Assembly (NCBI GenBank): GCA_001939145.1
Contig: LSRX01000052.1
Span: forward strand, 892,362 to 956,361
Length of the DNA stretch: 64,000 nucleotides
Direction of reading: 5' to 3'
Origin: Symbiodinium microadriaticum
Taxonomy: Eukaryota > Sar > Dinophyceae > Suessiales > Symbiodiniaceae
Under the pieces are notes generated by a model. That model was not told where the DNA came from and searched no databases. It worked only from the letters and a program-made list of their open reading frames with translations. The position numbers were made by a program, and so were the translations under genes. This document shows positions 47,877-57,990 of this stretch, one piece after another; positions within the stretch are counted from its first letter, which is position 1, and every line of letters starts with the position of its first letter.

Positions 47877-47984
47877 CAAAGGGTCCTAAGTACTGTTATG
47901 GGGAATACTTCCCTAAATCAGAATAGTAATTCCTATTATAGAAACCCTACATTCTACTCTATAGGTACTTCGGGCCCCTTGGGC
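47877..47984. mobile_element. MITE-like hairpin, AAGGGTCCTAAGTACT family
   Basis: Arms AAAGGGTCCTAAGTACTGTT and ATAGGTACTTCGGGCCCCTT; inner CCCTAAATCAGAATAG. Confidence 0.65.
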
Positions 47985-48025
47985 CTGAGCCTGGGTGTTT
48001 TGTTCTGCTCGGGAAGCTAAAACAG

Positions 48026-48091
48026 GAGTGTCGAGACTGGCTCTACCTGACGCCGGACGGCACGTGCTCCTCCAGCTGCCCAGAAGGCACA
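48026..48091 (+). CDS. Furin-like repeat exon (ECRDWLYLTPDGTC)
   Basis: After AACAG|G the phase-0 frame reads ECRDWLYLTPDGTCSSSCPE then GT. KYL- and CPDG-type segments are contiguous, as at 29903. A CCCTAAA array follows at 48105 (exception to the usual polarity). Confidence 0.7.
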
Positions 48092-48279
48092 GATTTTCAA
48101 AAGTTCCTACCCTAAACCCTAAACCTTTTCAACCCTAAGCCCTAAACCCTTTAAACCCTAAACCCTAAACCCTAAACCCGAATTCGGGTTTAAAGTTTTT
48201 GCGGAGTTTAGGGTTCAGGAGAGGATGCATGGGCCTTGCGGTTCGGAGCTCAGGCTTCTGGGTTTCGGAGGTTTTGCTT

Positions 48280-48478
48280 CTAAGCCCCAGGCCCTATCAT
48301 CCTTAGACCTAGGTATCTATATGGCAAAATCTTAGGGCTTAAAAGGGGGTGCTATAGAGTAACCCTAAACCCTAAGCCCCAGGCCCTACATCCTTAGACC
48401 TAGGTATCTGTATGGCAAAATCTTAGGGCTAAACCCTAAACCCTAAACCCTGATTTAAAAGGGGTTGCTATAGAGTAA
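48280..48478. repeat. Duplicated 80-bp segment, second copy carrying a telomere-like insertion
   Basis: Copy 1 at 48280-48362 and copy 2 at 48372-48478 share CTAAGCCCCAGGCCCTA, CCTTAGACCTAGGTATCT and GCTATAGAGTAA. Copy 2 differs by a 24-bp insert at 48431-48454 made of CCCTAAA units, and CCCTAAAC also lies between the copies. Confidence 0.85.
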
Positions 48479-48510
48479 AACTGTGGTCCGAACTGCATGT
48501 CATGTGCAGG
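48479..48510 (+). CDS. Furin-like repeat exon (NCGPNCMSC)
   Basis: The frame reads NCGPNCMSCAG with CxxxCxxC spacing. The acceptor is unclear: TAGAG lies just upstream and TAA would be in frame if the exon began earlier. TTTAGGG follows at 48570. Confidence 0.55.
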
Positions 48511-48717
48511 GACATGGTCCATTCGTGATTTGCAAACTTTTGAATGGGAAAGTTGGGAAGCTATCTCCTAGGGTTTAGGGTTTAGGGTTGCTTAGGCCTG
48601 CAAACCACCATAGATTTTATAGTGTCTTTTGTCTCAGGCTATACAGGCCTCATTACGGTGATGTTGCGGAAAAAAGGCCTCTTCGCCAATGTTCCGGAGT
48701 CTCGCGACAAAAAGGGG

Positions 48718-48812
48718 GTTTCCTAAAATGAGGGGTACCTTAGTTAGGGGTCCTTATAATAAGGATCTTACTATCTAGGGTGCTAAAATAGGGTCCCCTA
48801 TTTCTGGAAACC
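48718..48812. mobile_element. MITE-like hairpin (GGTACCTTAGTTAGGGGTCC)
   Basis: TTCCTAAAATGAGGGGTACC with partner GGGTCCCCTATTTCTGGAAA; relative of 16340-16425. Confidence 0.5.
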
Positions 48813-48949
48813 CCCAGAAGAAGTTCAGCTGCGGCCTTGTCTCTCTTGCATGCTGCGTTGCTGGCTACCTTGTCGTTGTGCACGGCTGACATGAGATTCC
48901 TGCTCATTAGGCGCCCCGACGACCCTGAACCCTAAGCCTTAAACTACAG

Positions 48950-49060
48950 TTTACCTTCTAAGGACCCTAAGCTCTGGGAATTATGGTCTCTTCCTTATCA
49001 TGGGTACATATATATATATATATATATACATATAGTGCAGGATTTATAACATCAGCCGTT
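48950..49060. mobile_element. MITE-like hairpin with TA microsatellite, left arm truncated
   Basis: Core AAGGACCCTAAGCTCTGGGA and right arm GCAGGATTTATAACATCAGC; a (TA)n run sits where the loop meets the right arm, as at 47029. Confidence 0.65.
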
Positions 49061-49183
49061 TGAGTGGCTTCCGGATCTGGGGCGAAAGATTTAGGGTTTA
49101 GGGTTTAGGGCGAAAAGGAAACTCAGTGGCTCTCTAAGAAACTTCCAACACTTCGGAGTCACAGATGCTCAGTGCATCTGTTC

Positions 49184-49455
49184 AGGGTTTATAGGGCTGT
49201 TACTGAATTGTTTAGGGTTTAGGTTTAGGCCCGTTACTGAATCGTTTAGGGTTTATAGGGCTGTTACTGAGTTGTTTATGGTTTAAAAGCCGTTACTGAA
49301 CCGTTTAGGGTTTATAGGGCTGTTACTGAATTGTTTAGGGTTTAGGGTTTAGGCCCGTTACTGAATCGTTTAGGGTTTATAGGGCTGTTACTGAGTTGTT
49401 TAAGGTTTAAAAGCCGTTACTGTACTGTTTAGGGCTTATAGGGCTGTTACTGAAT
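49184..49455. repeat. TTTAGGG-containing tandem repeat with 124-bp higher-order period
   Basis: TTACTGA recurs at 49200, 49234, 49264, 49293, 49323, 49359, 49388, 49416 (variant) and 49447. Four units of about 30 bp form a block of about 124 bp present twice. Confidence 0.85.
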
Positions 49456-49634
49456 TCAATGATTCAAGCTGACATCTTTAGTACAGAACTGTGGAAGAGT
49501 TGGATTCGGCGCTGTCTTGCAAGCCACGCATAGTGGGCATTGCTTGTTGCACAAGGCACGACTCTCCCGGCCCGCGAAATGAGCTGCACCCTCCCTCGTC
49601 CAAGCATGAAGAGAGTTCTTACTGGGTTACCTAC

Positions 49635-49705
49635 TACGATTTTGGAATTCGGCCATTAAGACCATATTAAGGCTGGTCTTTTGGGACCTAATTCCACAAT
49701 GGTAG
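49635..49705. mobile_element. Short hairpin (CTACGATTTTGGAATTCGG)
   Basis: ACTACGATTTTGGAATT pairs with AATTCCACAATGGTAGT; inner GACCATATTAAGGCTGGTC. Related to 44175. Confidence 0.6.
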
Positions 49706-49709
49706 TCTA

Positions 49710-49925
49710 TCTGCCCTAAGCCCTAAACCCTAAACCCTAAACTCTAAACCTATCCTGAGCCTTTGGGCTAGTTTCGGGGTAGGTTGCAGCATCAGGCTCA
49801 GGATCCAGTTCAATACGAAGCCCAAATTGCACCGCAGCCAGACGCATCAACATCCCCTCTGCGAGCCCCCCCAGGTTTTACGGTTTAGGGTTTTATAGGG
49901 TTTAGGGTACAAGGTTTGAAAGGAT
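49710..49925. repeat. CCCTAAA array, unique core, TTTAGGG array
   Basis: CCCTAAA-type at 49710-49748 and TTTAGGG-type at 49870-49915; the 120 bp between gives no module I recognise. Confidence 0.75.
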
Positions 49926-49930
49926 CTTTA

Positions 49931-50030
49931 AGGGTCCATGTGCCCAAATATTATATACGTTGGCCCCAATGTACCTGTATAGGGACTACTTTAAGGCCAA
50001 TGTATATACTATATGAGTGCCTGGACCGTT
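49931..50030. mobile_element. MITE-like hairpin, GGGTCCATGTxCCC family
   Basis: Arms AAGGGTCCATGTGCCCAAAT and ATATGAGTGCCTGGACCGTT. Confidence 0.75.
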
Positions 50031-50430
50031 AGGGGATTTCAGCGGAGTTCATAGGGCTTCTACATTGCGGGCTGAAGAATTCGAAGAGGGTTGCACCGGT
50101 CTTGGGGGGACATCATGTTGTAATGTACATGGGCATAGACTCAGACCACTGTAGCTCCTTTGCCACGTCAGTCACATCCAGCGTGGGAGGTAAAGAAGCC
50201 CCCTACTTCCGAAGGATCGAGTGAACCCTAGACGAGTTCATGGTTCCTGTATGTAGGCATATTTGATCCATAGTTTACGGTCCTTAAGGTAATGCAGGAT
50301 TCACATCATCACAGTGCTTGTCTGTACTTGGGGGCGTGCAAGGCTTCCTACATGGGTACATGCGGGCCCCCTATGGGTTGTTTAGACTTTATACACCCCT
50401 TGTGGTAACCTTGTAGAACCCTCAAAGAAC

Positions 50431-50500
50431 GGATATATATATATATATATATAGAGATATATATATATATATACACATGTATATATATATATATATACAG
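50431..50500. repeat. TA microsatellite in two blocks
   Basis: (TA)n at 50431-50472 and 50478-50499. Flanking AGCCTTGTAGAACCCTTCC units repeat. 50031-50700 has no exon I can support. Confidence 0.9.
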
Positions 50501-50722
50501 AAGCCTTGTAGAACCCTTCCAGAACCCTTAGCAAACCCTTCATCTGAAACCTTTCTAGAACCCTAAACCCTATCAACCCCTATAAAGTCTAACCTTATAG
50601 ACCCTCATATTTACATGGACCCCTTTTCTAGAACCCTAAACCCTATAAACCCTAGACTCTAACCTTGTAATTAAGCCCTATAAAGTACATGGACCCCTAC
50701 GGTTCGGCGCCTGCAATCGCAG

Positions 50723-50821
50723 GCACCTACCCGCACGGTGCGAACTCCGTCGGCCGTCGCTGCGAATCCTGCGTCAATGATTGCGTACACTGCACCCGCG
50801 ATAACGCCGCCGGGTCGAAGA
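50723..50821 (+). CDS. Furin-like cysteine-rich exon, long and clean
   Basis: After ATCGCAG|G the phase-1 frame reads TYPHGANSVGRRCESCVNDC then VHCTRDNAAGSK and ends in phase 1 exactly where GTTTAGGG starts. It covers GTYPxG...GRxCxxCxxxCxxC. Its symmetric 1-1 phase allows duplication without frameshift. Confidence 0.8.
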
Positions 50822-50846
50822 GTTTAGGGTTTAGGGTTTAGGGTGG
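50822..50846. repeat. TTTAGGG array at an exon edge
   Basis: First units are perfect GTTTAGGG, supplying the GT donor of the preceding exon. Confidence 0.9.
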
Positions 50847-51347
50847 TGAGTACCCGAACCCTCGAAATCTGGTAAGCAACAGCCCAACTCAGATAACACA
50901 AGAATAGATGTTTGGGGTCCAGGCAGTAATGATAGTTTGGGGTTCTGAATAATTGAATAACTCGTAATGGCATCCCCTTGTCGTCCCGGTACAGTTTTCC
51001 CTTGGTTTGGTCCGGTTGCCTGTTCTGTGGATGGGTGTAGAGTGTTCTCCGTCATTACAGGGGATAGCCCGTTTCTGGACATAGGTAATTGCAGCCATAA
51101 GTGATGGGCTTGGCATTGCTGATTGCTGCTCTCATGACTACAGACATTTTCCGTTGGAGTTTCAACAGTATGTATGTTGTTGAACTTTGCATGGTATGGG
51201 TCGGCGCATTTGTTGTGAACTTGGTTGTTCGTGGGCCATGATTTTGTTGTGACTCCCTTCTGCAGCATGTTGCAATGCATGACAGCAACATAATATAGTC
51301 CGACTTGTAGTCCCGCAAAACTGCGCCTCGTCCTAGAGTTAACCTTA

Positions 51348-51770
51348 TTGCCCTACACCCTTATAATGCCTAAACCTAAAACCGGGCCGAATCCCCACAA
51401 AGGGAGGCCCGTGGCACAGCTGCAGCTCACCTTCGGGCCAATCTTCCTTGGCCCCGAGTCTCCTTGGAAGTTGAAGTCACCAGGGCAGGGTAGCATGGCC
51501 GGGTCAGAGGCGGCGCAGGCCATACACCCGAAGCAAGGTGCCCCCGGGGCCTTTCCCCGCGCCCGGCCCTTGGCGGACGTGCCTCAGGGCTCACAGGCTC
51601 GCAAGGACTGCTACCACCACTACTCCTGCCAGCTTTCTTCGATGCCCCAGCCAGTTGGCCGGGTGGAAAGGGCAGAAACACACCAGAGGATAACTGCTGA
51701 CAGTGACGACAACTTCGTGCACGGCCTGGAGTACGTGGTCACAGCGGGGTCGAAGCCGTATTGTGACTAA
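51348..51770 (+). CDS. GC-rich open frame, unrecognised
   Basis: A 140-codon frame reads GRPVAQLQLTFGPIFLGPES, then AIHPKQGAPGAFPRARPLAD and ends YVVTAGSKPYCD. Base composition is clearly richer in GC than the surroundings and free of telomere motifs. It does not fit the Cys module. It could be an exon of another gene or a chance frame (the minus strand is also partly open). Confidence 0.3.
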   Translation: MPYTLIMPKPKTGPNPHKGRPVAQLQLTFGPIFLGPESPWKLKSPGQGSMAGSEAAQAIHPKQGAPGAFPRARPLADVPQGSQARKDCYHHYSCQLSSMPQPVGRVERAETHQRITADSDDNFVHGLEYVVTAGSKPYCD

Positions 51771-52739
51771 GATGCTTGTTTAGCAGTCGAACCTCCGACT
51801 CTGGTTGTAGGCCCTCTTCCAGTTTAGTTTCGATTGCTGCGAACAGGCTGTTTAATTACAAGGGTTCCTTGACGATTGGACTGGCTTTAGACAGTACAGG
51901 TCATGAACAGGTGCAAGAGGGTTCTGTAAGGGGTGTAGCGTCGACACTTGCAGTCACCATGTTGGGAAAACGTAACAAGGTTGGAAGGTTTAGGATTAAG
52001 GTCCCTGTCTTGCTGTCTTTAGCCCAAAGATCCTATGTCGCATGGTCTTTGGGCCCAAAACCTTAGCCTTAACATCAGAGTGACAATCATAGCATTATAC
52101 GGTGCAGCAGAAGCCTCGCTTGCCCTACACCAAATTTCTTTATGTACGTCTGGCAGTTTTAGTGTCAGGGGCTGGGGTTGAAGGAATAGGGAAACAGACG
52201 GATACACATAACCTTAATTCCGGTTTAGGGTTTAGGGTTTAGGGTCCTAACCTTGTCGGAGCGCTTTTCGCTTTCGACGTCGACTATTCCACTCCTATAC
52301 TTAATAAGCCATGCTCAGAGCTCCGAAAGCCACGGTGATCAGGACAAGATGTTCGTTACTGTACCTCGACTACAGTAATTATCGGCTTCTCAACCTCTCA
52401 GCTTCCATGTTACGACGAGTCGTCTGTCACGAAATAAGAGAAAAGTACGTACTGAGGTTGTTGTCAGTTGTCCGGAGTCGTGTCCCTTTATTGAAGGCTA
52501 CTAAGCTCTATCCACACATTCAGTACTCTGAGCAGACATGAGCCCACATTTCCGGGCTACACCACAAGTCGCATGTCCTAAAACTGAGATACCAATAATC
52601 CTGCTTAGTGCAGCCCCGTCAACCCTAAACACCCTAAACGCTAAACTCGAAAGGTGCACCTTGCTCAAAGCATCAGGGACCCAGGTAAGTCGGTTGTATG
52701 CTCCTGCCATTAGTACCGAGGTCGCTTTTGCAATCTACA

Positions 52740-52825
52740 TATAACCCTAAATCCCTAAACCCCTAAATCCCTAAACCCCTAAATCCCTAAGCCCCTAAAC
52801 CCCTAAACCCCTAAACCCTAGTAAG
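52740..52825. repeat. CCCTAAA-type array
   Basis: CCCCTAAATCCCTAAA units ending 70 bp before the next exon. 51771-52739 has only a short TTTAGGG run (52224) and no supportable gene. Confidence 0.85.
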
Positions 52826-52895
52826 CCTACTCCCCAACTACTCCCCAATTGGCTAAGTCTTCTGGTCCGCTAAGCAAGTTGTCAGACTGGCGAAG

Positions 52896-52945
52896 GTCTG
52901 CCTGCAGTGCCGGAACAGTGGCTTGGCTCTCCTGCGAATCCAACA
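52896..52945 (+). CDS. Furin-like repeat exon (VCLQCRNSG)
   Basis: After GCGAAG|G the phase-0 frame reads VCLQCRNSGLALLRIQQ. C-x2-C. A CCCTAAA array follows at 52972 (exception). Confidence 0.5.
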
Positions 52946-53005
52946 ACCTTCCGATTTAAGGGTTAGACCCTATCCCTAAACCCTAAACCCTAAACCCTGT
53001 GCTGA

Positions 53006-53326
53006 TTGGGGGCATGTCGCCTTTTGATGTTGGGGTATGAGAGAGCAGTGTGGGTCCATCTTCGACTGCCAATTTCCTTCAATTGGTCTGTACAGCTGTG
53101 GTGCCTTGATGACACACCGGGGGGTTTGAGTCAGTTTCGCGGCAGACTGCTTGAGGTTGTGTGGGGGTTGGTCACCGGTTTGTTGAGGCACCGAGGTGGC
53201 TTACTCGCTCGGGTTGTTTTCCTGGGAGAAGGGAGGCTTGCCAGTTGGGGGAGCATGTGGTGGGTGGTGAATCTGGTTTGGTGGCTTGTCTCCCGGTCCC
53301 CGCCTCAGCCAGATTGGCATTCCTGA
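53006..53326 (+). other. Unrecognised open frame
   Basis: A frame of 106 codons rich in Trp, Leu and Gly (GT-rich DNA) follows the CCCTAAA run at 52972-53000. No domain; probably chance. Confidence 0.2.
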
Positions 53327-53532
53327 CTCCTTCTGGGCAGACGGAAAAGAGGTGTTAAAAAAAAAAAACCTAAACCCTATCCCTAAACCCCAAACCCTGC
53401 TATTTTGTAGGGTTTGGGGTTACAGGTATAGGTCTTGACAGGACTTGGCTCGCAGGGGGGGGGGGGAGGTGTTCGGGCCTAACCTTTATCTATGAAGTTC
53501 ATCATGTTGGAGCTGAGGTTTAGGCTAAATCA

Positions 53533-53608
53533 TTAAGCCCAAGCTGTATATGATGAGTCATAATTCCTATTCGGAACTATGATTCATCTTCTACAGCTTG
53601 GGCTTTCG
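53533..53608. mobile_element. Hairpin (AAGCCCAAGCTGTATATGATGA)
   Basis: Arms AAGCCCAAGCTGTATATGAT and ATCTTCTACAGCTTGGGCTT, inner GAGTCATAATTCC / GGAACTATGATTC. Single copy. Confidence 0.7.
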
Positions 53609-53759
53609 GGTTCGAGGATTCTCGGTTCAGGCCTTTGGGTTTAAGTTTAGGTGTGAGGTTTGCAGTTTTTGCGATGAAGCTGTTCAGCTTTGGTGTCTGA
53701 GTGTAGCGGCTGGGCCAAGGTTATGTTTTAAATGTCTGGCAAGGGCAAGAGTGTGTCCT

Positions 53760-54095
53760 TTAAACAATGTGGCTTGAAGGTGATCCTCTGGTCCCGCGGT
53801 GTTGGTCCTGCGGTGCCCCGGTCCCCTGGGCCCGTGGTTCACTCAAAGCACAACTCCGCGCGAAGCCTGCCAAGGGCAGGAAGCTTCGCGGCACAGGCGA
53901 GGCCGCCACGCCGCCAAGCGCAGCAAGACAAAGTCCACCGTGCAGAAGACTCGCAAGAACCACATGAAGAAGAAGCAGTACAAGAAGCAGGCTCGCCAAT
54001 CCTACTCTTCCACGAATGTCTCTTCCAGCGACGCCAGCAAGAACAGACAGAAATGGACTGAGCTTGCTTCAAAGTATGTGAGTTTCTTGTTTTGA
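53760..54095 (+). CDS. Lys/Arg/Ser-rich open frame, unknown
   Basis: Overlapping frames run here; the better one (53799-54095) contains KSTVQKTRKNHMKKKQYKKQ then SSTNVSSSDASKNRQKWTEL. The basic-then-Ser-rich character suggests a nucleic-acid-binding tail. Two shifted frames suggest an intron near 53860-53900. No homology recognised. Confidence 0.3.
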
Positions 54096-54218
54096 AACCC
54101 ATCATGCGATCATTGTGTTTGCTGCGCCCCCGTGATCCCCGCTGATGAACATATCGGAACATCGAAGTTATCCTTTGCAAGTATATAAATGACAGGGCAG
54201 ATGAAGATAGATGATGAG

Positions 54219-54480
54219 CCGGAATCGCCAAATGTTGGGGCGTGAACCGCCAAATGAGGGGGCGTATTGAAGATGTCTGGTGAAACGGAATGGCCACAAG
54301 AGGGGGCGTAATGTATGTTGAACCGGAATCGCCAAATGAGAGGGTACGTTAAGACCTTAAGAATCATAATGAAATGGAATCGCCAATTGAGGGGGCATGT
54401 TTGATATATAATGATCCGGAATCGCCACATGAAGGGGCTTGTTTAGGATGTATGTTGAACCGGAATCGCCAAATGCTGAT
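54219..54480. repeat. GGAATCGCCAAATGAGGGGGCGT repeat
   Basis: Seven imperfect copies of a 23-bp motif (core GGAATCGCCAAATGAGGGGG) spaced 25-55 bp apart, at about 54219, 54245, 54287, 54323, 54375, 54417 and 54461. Confidence 0.8.
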
Positions 54481-54493
54481 GTTTAAGATATAT

Positions 54494-54579
54494 GAGCAGC
54501 AGCAGTTGCAGCAGCAGCAGCAGCAGCAGTTGCAGCAGCAGCGGCACGGCAAGCAGCAGCATCTGTAACAGCAGCAACC

Positions 54580-54627
<48 letters not shown>

Positions 54628-54653
54628 CGACAAGCACTAGCACCAGCAGCAGT
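54494..54653. repeat. CAG trinucleotide microsatellite
   Basis: (CAG)n with TTG, CGG and ATC interruptions over 160 bp. All frames are homopolymeric. It is followed by CCAATAGCTTGACGCACAGG repeats at about 54660, 54710 and 54780. Confidence 0.95.
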
Positions 54654-55339
54654 AAAGTCCCCAATAGCTTGACGCACAGGCAAACCCTTAAAAATTAGAG
54701 TCCCCGAGTAGCTTCACGCACAAACAAGGTAACGCCACATGAAAAGCCCACGCGCACAAACTCCGAAAACTAGAATCCCCCAATAGCTTGACGCACAGGC
54801 GAACCCAAACCGTGTCCCGCCAAACCCTTTAACAAAGGCCTCCCGCCAAACCTTACAAAAGAAACCTCCAAGGTAGCGGCTAGGTTGCTTCCCGCAACCT
54901 CCGAAATGTCAAACGAAAGCAAAGCCTGGGTGGTAGCTAGGCCCGTACGTTCGCCACAGAGTTTCAGAAACAGTTGCCCTTGAACCCGAAGCCCCAACAC
55001 CCTAAATCCTAAACCCCTAAACCCTACACCCTACATTCCACGCCCCTGAACGCCGAATCTTCCAGCTCAATGTCAGCTGCTATACAACAAGTTCTCTCAG
55101 CCTCTCACTCACCCACGTGCAGAAGGAGGGTCCCGAGCATTTAGACATGCAGGCCAAATGCGAGCAAAGCCACACGGTCGGGTGAAAAGCAACTAATTTA
55201 CACAGAATGAGGCTCATGCCCGAGATCTTTCAGACTCATAGATTCAGAAAGGCTTAGGTTTTAGGACTTGTTCCTAAGTTAAAGCCCGAACCCCAAGCCC
55301 TATAACCCCAACCCTATCACTATCGACCTTAAACCCCAA

Positions 55340-55438
55340 CGTAGGGACCATAATAACTCGAATAGGGTTTTGGAGGTTCCTTATAATATTTGTAGTATAT
55401 ATGATCCCCAAACCCTACTTTTAATTATCAAGCCTCCT
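55340..55438. mobile_element. MITE-like hairpin, TAATAATTxGAATAGGG family
   Basis: ACCATAATAACTCGAATAGG with partner CCTACTTTTAATTATCAAGC; TATAATATTTGTAGTATATA core. Confidence 0.6.
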
Positions 55439-55476
55439 AAGAGTAGCGTTAATCTCCAAGAAACCGAAGACAAGCT

Positions 55477-55578
55477 GCCAAGGCAAGTATCTCACTCCCT
55501 GAACCCTAAACCCTAAACCCTAAATCCTAAACCCTAAACCCTAAACCCTAAACCCCGCCAAGGCAAGTATCTCACTCC
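55477..55578. repeat. 22-bp exon-start duplication flanking a CCCTAAA array
   Basis: GCCAAGGCAAGTATCTCACT(CC) is present at 55477-55498 and again at 55557-55578. Between them lie 58 bp of CCCTAAA repeats. The duplicated segment contains the splice acceptor and first codons of the exon at 55563. Confidence 0.95.
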
Positions 55579-55631
55579 GGACTTCTGGTGTGAGGCCACC
55601 TGCCCACCGGGCTCCTGGAAAAACTACTCAG
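55563..55631 (+). CDS. Furin-like repeat exon (KYLTPDFWCEATCPPG)
   Basis: After GCCAAG|G the phase-1 frame reads KYLTPDFWCEATCPPGSWKN then YS, ending in phase 1 at TCAG|GA (symmetric 1-1, like the exon at 29903). CCCTAAA directly upstream, TTTAGGG downstream (55660-55772). Confidence 0.75.
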
Positions 55632-55659
55632 GACCCTGCCCTGCAAGGCTTCAGGATTC

Positions 55660-55772
55660 AGGGTTAAGGTCAAGGTGTTTAGGGTTGAGGGGTGTAGGGT
55701 GTAGGGTTTTTTGGGTCTAGGGGTTTAGGGTGTAGGGTTAAGGGGTTTAGGGTTTAGGGTTTAGGGTACGCC
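55660..55772. repeat. TTTAGGG-type array
   Basis: TTTAGGG and GTGTAGGG units following the exon. Confidence 0.85.
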
Positions 55773-56824
55773 GATAAACCTTGGACCCCAAACCCCAGGC
55801 CCTGAGCCGCCAGCCGCTGCACGGGATCCTGGCTTCGATGCCTAAAGGGTCTCTTCAACGTGTTTCCCCCGCAAGGATCCATCTGCCCATGCAGTATAAG
55901 CTGTTTGAGTTGAATGAAGGGCATCATGAGGGTCTTATATGGCCAGTTGTAGTACTCATATATTGTGGATCTTTTGGCCTTTCCGTACCTTCATAAGCAG
56001 TACTTTGGGGCCAAAGCATACAGTATATGTGTGCATGAATCCTTAGGACAATGGTCAGATTGACATGTGTAGGTTTGAAGAGCGTGACTACGACGCACTT
56101 GTGCCACCACCTCTCAAAGAACAAGGGCGCGCTAGAATGAGTTATCCGTGTTCTTGACACATGGACCTGTAGCAAGACTTCATAGTACAACCCCAACCCT
56201 ATACCCTAGTCTCAAAATCCCCGACCCTGCAGTGGCCCTCCACCAAACACCCTAAGCCCAAATCCTAAACAACTCTAGAGATCCCACCCACACCAAAAGC
56301 CCCTACAAACCCAAATCCTCAAACCCCTGAACCACCAAAGCCGAAAAAACACAAATCCATATCTTCAAACCCAACAAAGCGCTAAACCCTAAACCATCTC
56401 CTAAAGCCCAAGACCATATAGCTAATATAAACTCTAAAACTCGTCTCCGGCTTGCCTACTCTCACCAACGGCATCCGTGACACCCCAAACCCGCAACCCT
56501 AACACCAAGGGTCTAAAGACTCATGTTTTAAGACCTTTGGGCACAAAGACCATACTATATAAGGGCTTGTGGGCACTTTCGAGCCTTGGGGCAAAGCTCG
56601 ACCGACAGAAACACGGCCAGACAACAGGACAATCCACAGTCCGGAAGAGCCTGCAGACCTAGCTCCCGAAGGGTAAAACCCTAAACCCTTCACCTTAAAC
56701 CCTAAACCAACGGTAGAGCTTTACGTTCTGAGTCTGGGGTTCGGGACCTACAATCCTACAAGTTGGGGTTCTGGGGCCCTCTGTGACCCTAGGCTTCGCA
56801 AACTTTGCACACTGAGCACCGCAG

Positions 56825-56903
56825 GAGCCGTAGGCAGTCGCTGCGAAACCTGCCCTGGTGATTTCGGCGCCTGCATCACCCCCGTCTATGCGACTTCGAC
56901 ACA
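56825..56903 (+). CDS. Furin-like repeat exon (RCETCPGDFGAC)
   Basis: After ACCGCAG|G the phase-1 frame reads AVGSRCETCPGDFGACITPV. A paralogue of the exon at 28694. No array touches it. 55773-56824 has no other confident exon. Confidence 0.7.
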
Positions 56904-57239
56904 GGGATGCGGTGTAGCTTGTGGGGTTCAAGCTTTGTTTTCTTGCCTTTAGAACCGGGGTTGCGTAGGTGGCAAGTACGGGTTTGTGAAGACATGGAGA
57001 CCCCAAGCCCTTATACCAGAACCCTGAGGCTCAAAATAACAGAAGAGCCGTATACAGTATGGTCTTTGAGCCCAAACGCCTTAAACTATTTGTCCTTAGA
57101 ACCTCAGGGTAAAGCTTCTTGGCCCGTTCTGGTTCTAGCGCCAATTTTGTTTGTGGCGTTTCTGGTTACTACGTTGTGTTTTCTCTGGACCACGCCATGA
57201 GGCTTAAGGGTTTAAGCTTACGGCGTAGGGCTAACTCTA

Positions 57240-57340
57240 TACCCCAAGATTCCAAATAGCCCCAGGGATGCACTGCTTATAGACCTCAGGTCCCACAGTC
57301 GGTGCAATCTGTAAGTGTATACTTGGAGTCTTAGGTGTGG
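57240..57340. mobile_element. MITE-like hairpin (CCCCAAGATTCCAAATAGCC)
   Basis: Relative of 47528-47622; the right end is GTATACTTGGAGTCTTAGG. Confidence 0.5.
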
Positions 57341-57394
57341 CCGGGAAATCTTAAGTGGTAAGGTCTTCGAGGCGGACACTTAAAAAGGGTTTGT

Positions 57395-57990
57395 GGGGTT
57401 TAGGGTTTAGTTTTCAGGGTTCAGGGTTTAGGGTTCAGGGTTTTGGGAATTGTTCACTCGGAGCCGCTAGAGCTTGCGGGTAGGGGTTGAGACCTTTTGC
57501 TGGAGCTGGCAAGATGGCGCCAAGCCCTAAACCCTTCACCCTTAACCCTTAAACCCTAAACCTAAACTCAGTTTCCTAAACTTATAAGTCCAAACTTGAG
57601 CCCCCAAGCCCTAAACCCAAATAATCGTAAACCCTATAAACCTAAACTCTACACCTAAACCTAAACCCTACACCTAAAACTAAACCTTAAAAGCACATTG
57701 GGGGGAGGGGGGGAGAGGAGTGATATGTCTTTTTCAATGCTGGGGTCGATGCAGAACTATCGGGTTGAGGCCTTAAGATTTCAGGTTTAGGGTTTAGTGT
57801 TTAGGGGTTTAGGTTTTAGGGCTTTGGGTTAGGGTTTGGGGATTAGGTTTTAGGGCTTTGGGTTTAGGGTTAAGGGGTTTACGGTTTAGGGTTTTTAGGG
57901 CTATGGGTTTAGGAGTTAGGGTGAAGGGGTTTAGGGCTTAGGGCTTTGGGTTTAGGGGTTAGGGATAATGGTTTAGGGTTTAGGGCTTTG
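57395..57990. repeat. TTTAGGG, CCCTAAA, then TTTAGGG arrays
   Basis: TTTAGGG-type 57395-57440, CCCTAAA-type about 57520-57700, TTTAGGG-type 57780-57990 (with GGCTTTGGG spacers). No Cys module is seen between them. Confidence 0.8.

Noticed and set aside
49184..49455. CRISPR-like spacing of 28-36 bp
   Set aside because: The units are continuous tandem repeats containing TTTAGGG with no non-repeated spacers.
54364..54698. Cys-, Leu-, Ala-, Gln- or Ser-homopolymer frames across the CAG repeat
   Set aside because: All are translations of a trinucleotide microsatellite.
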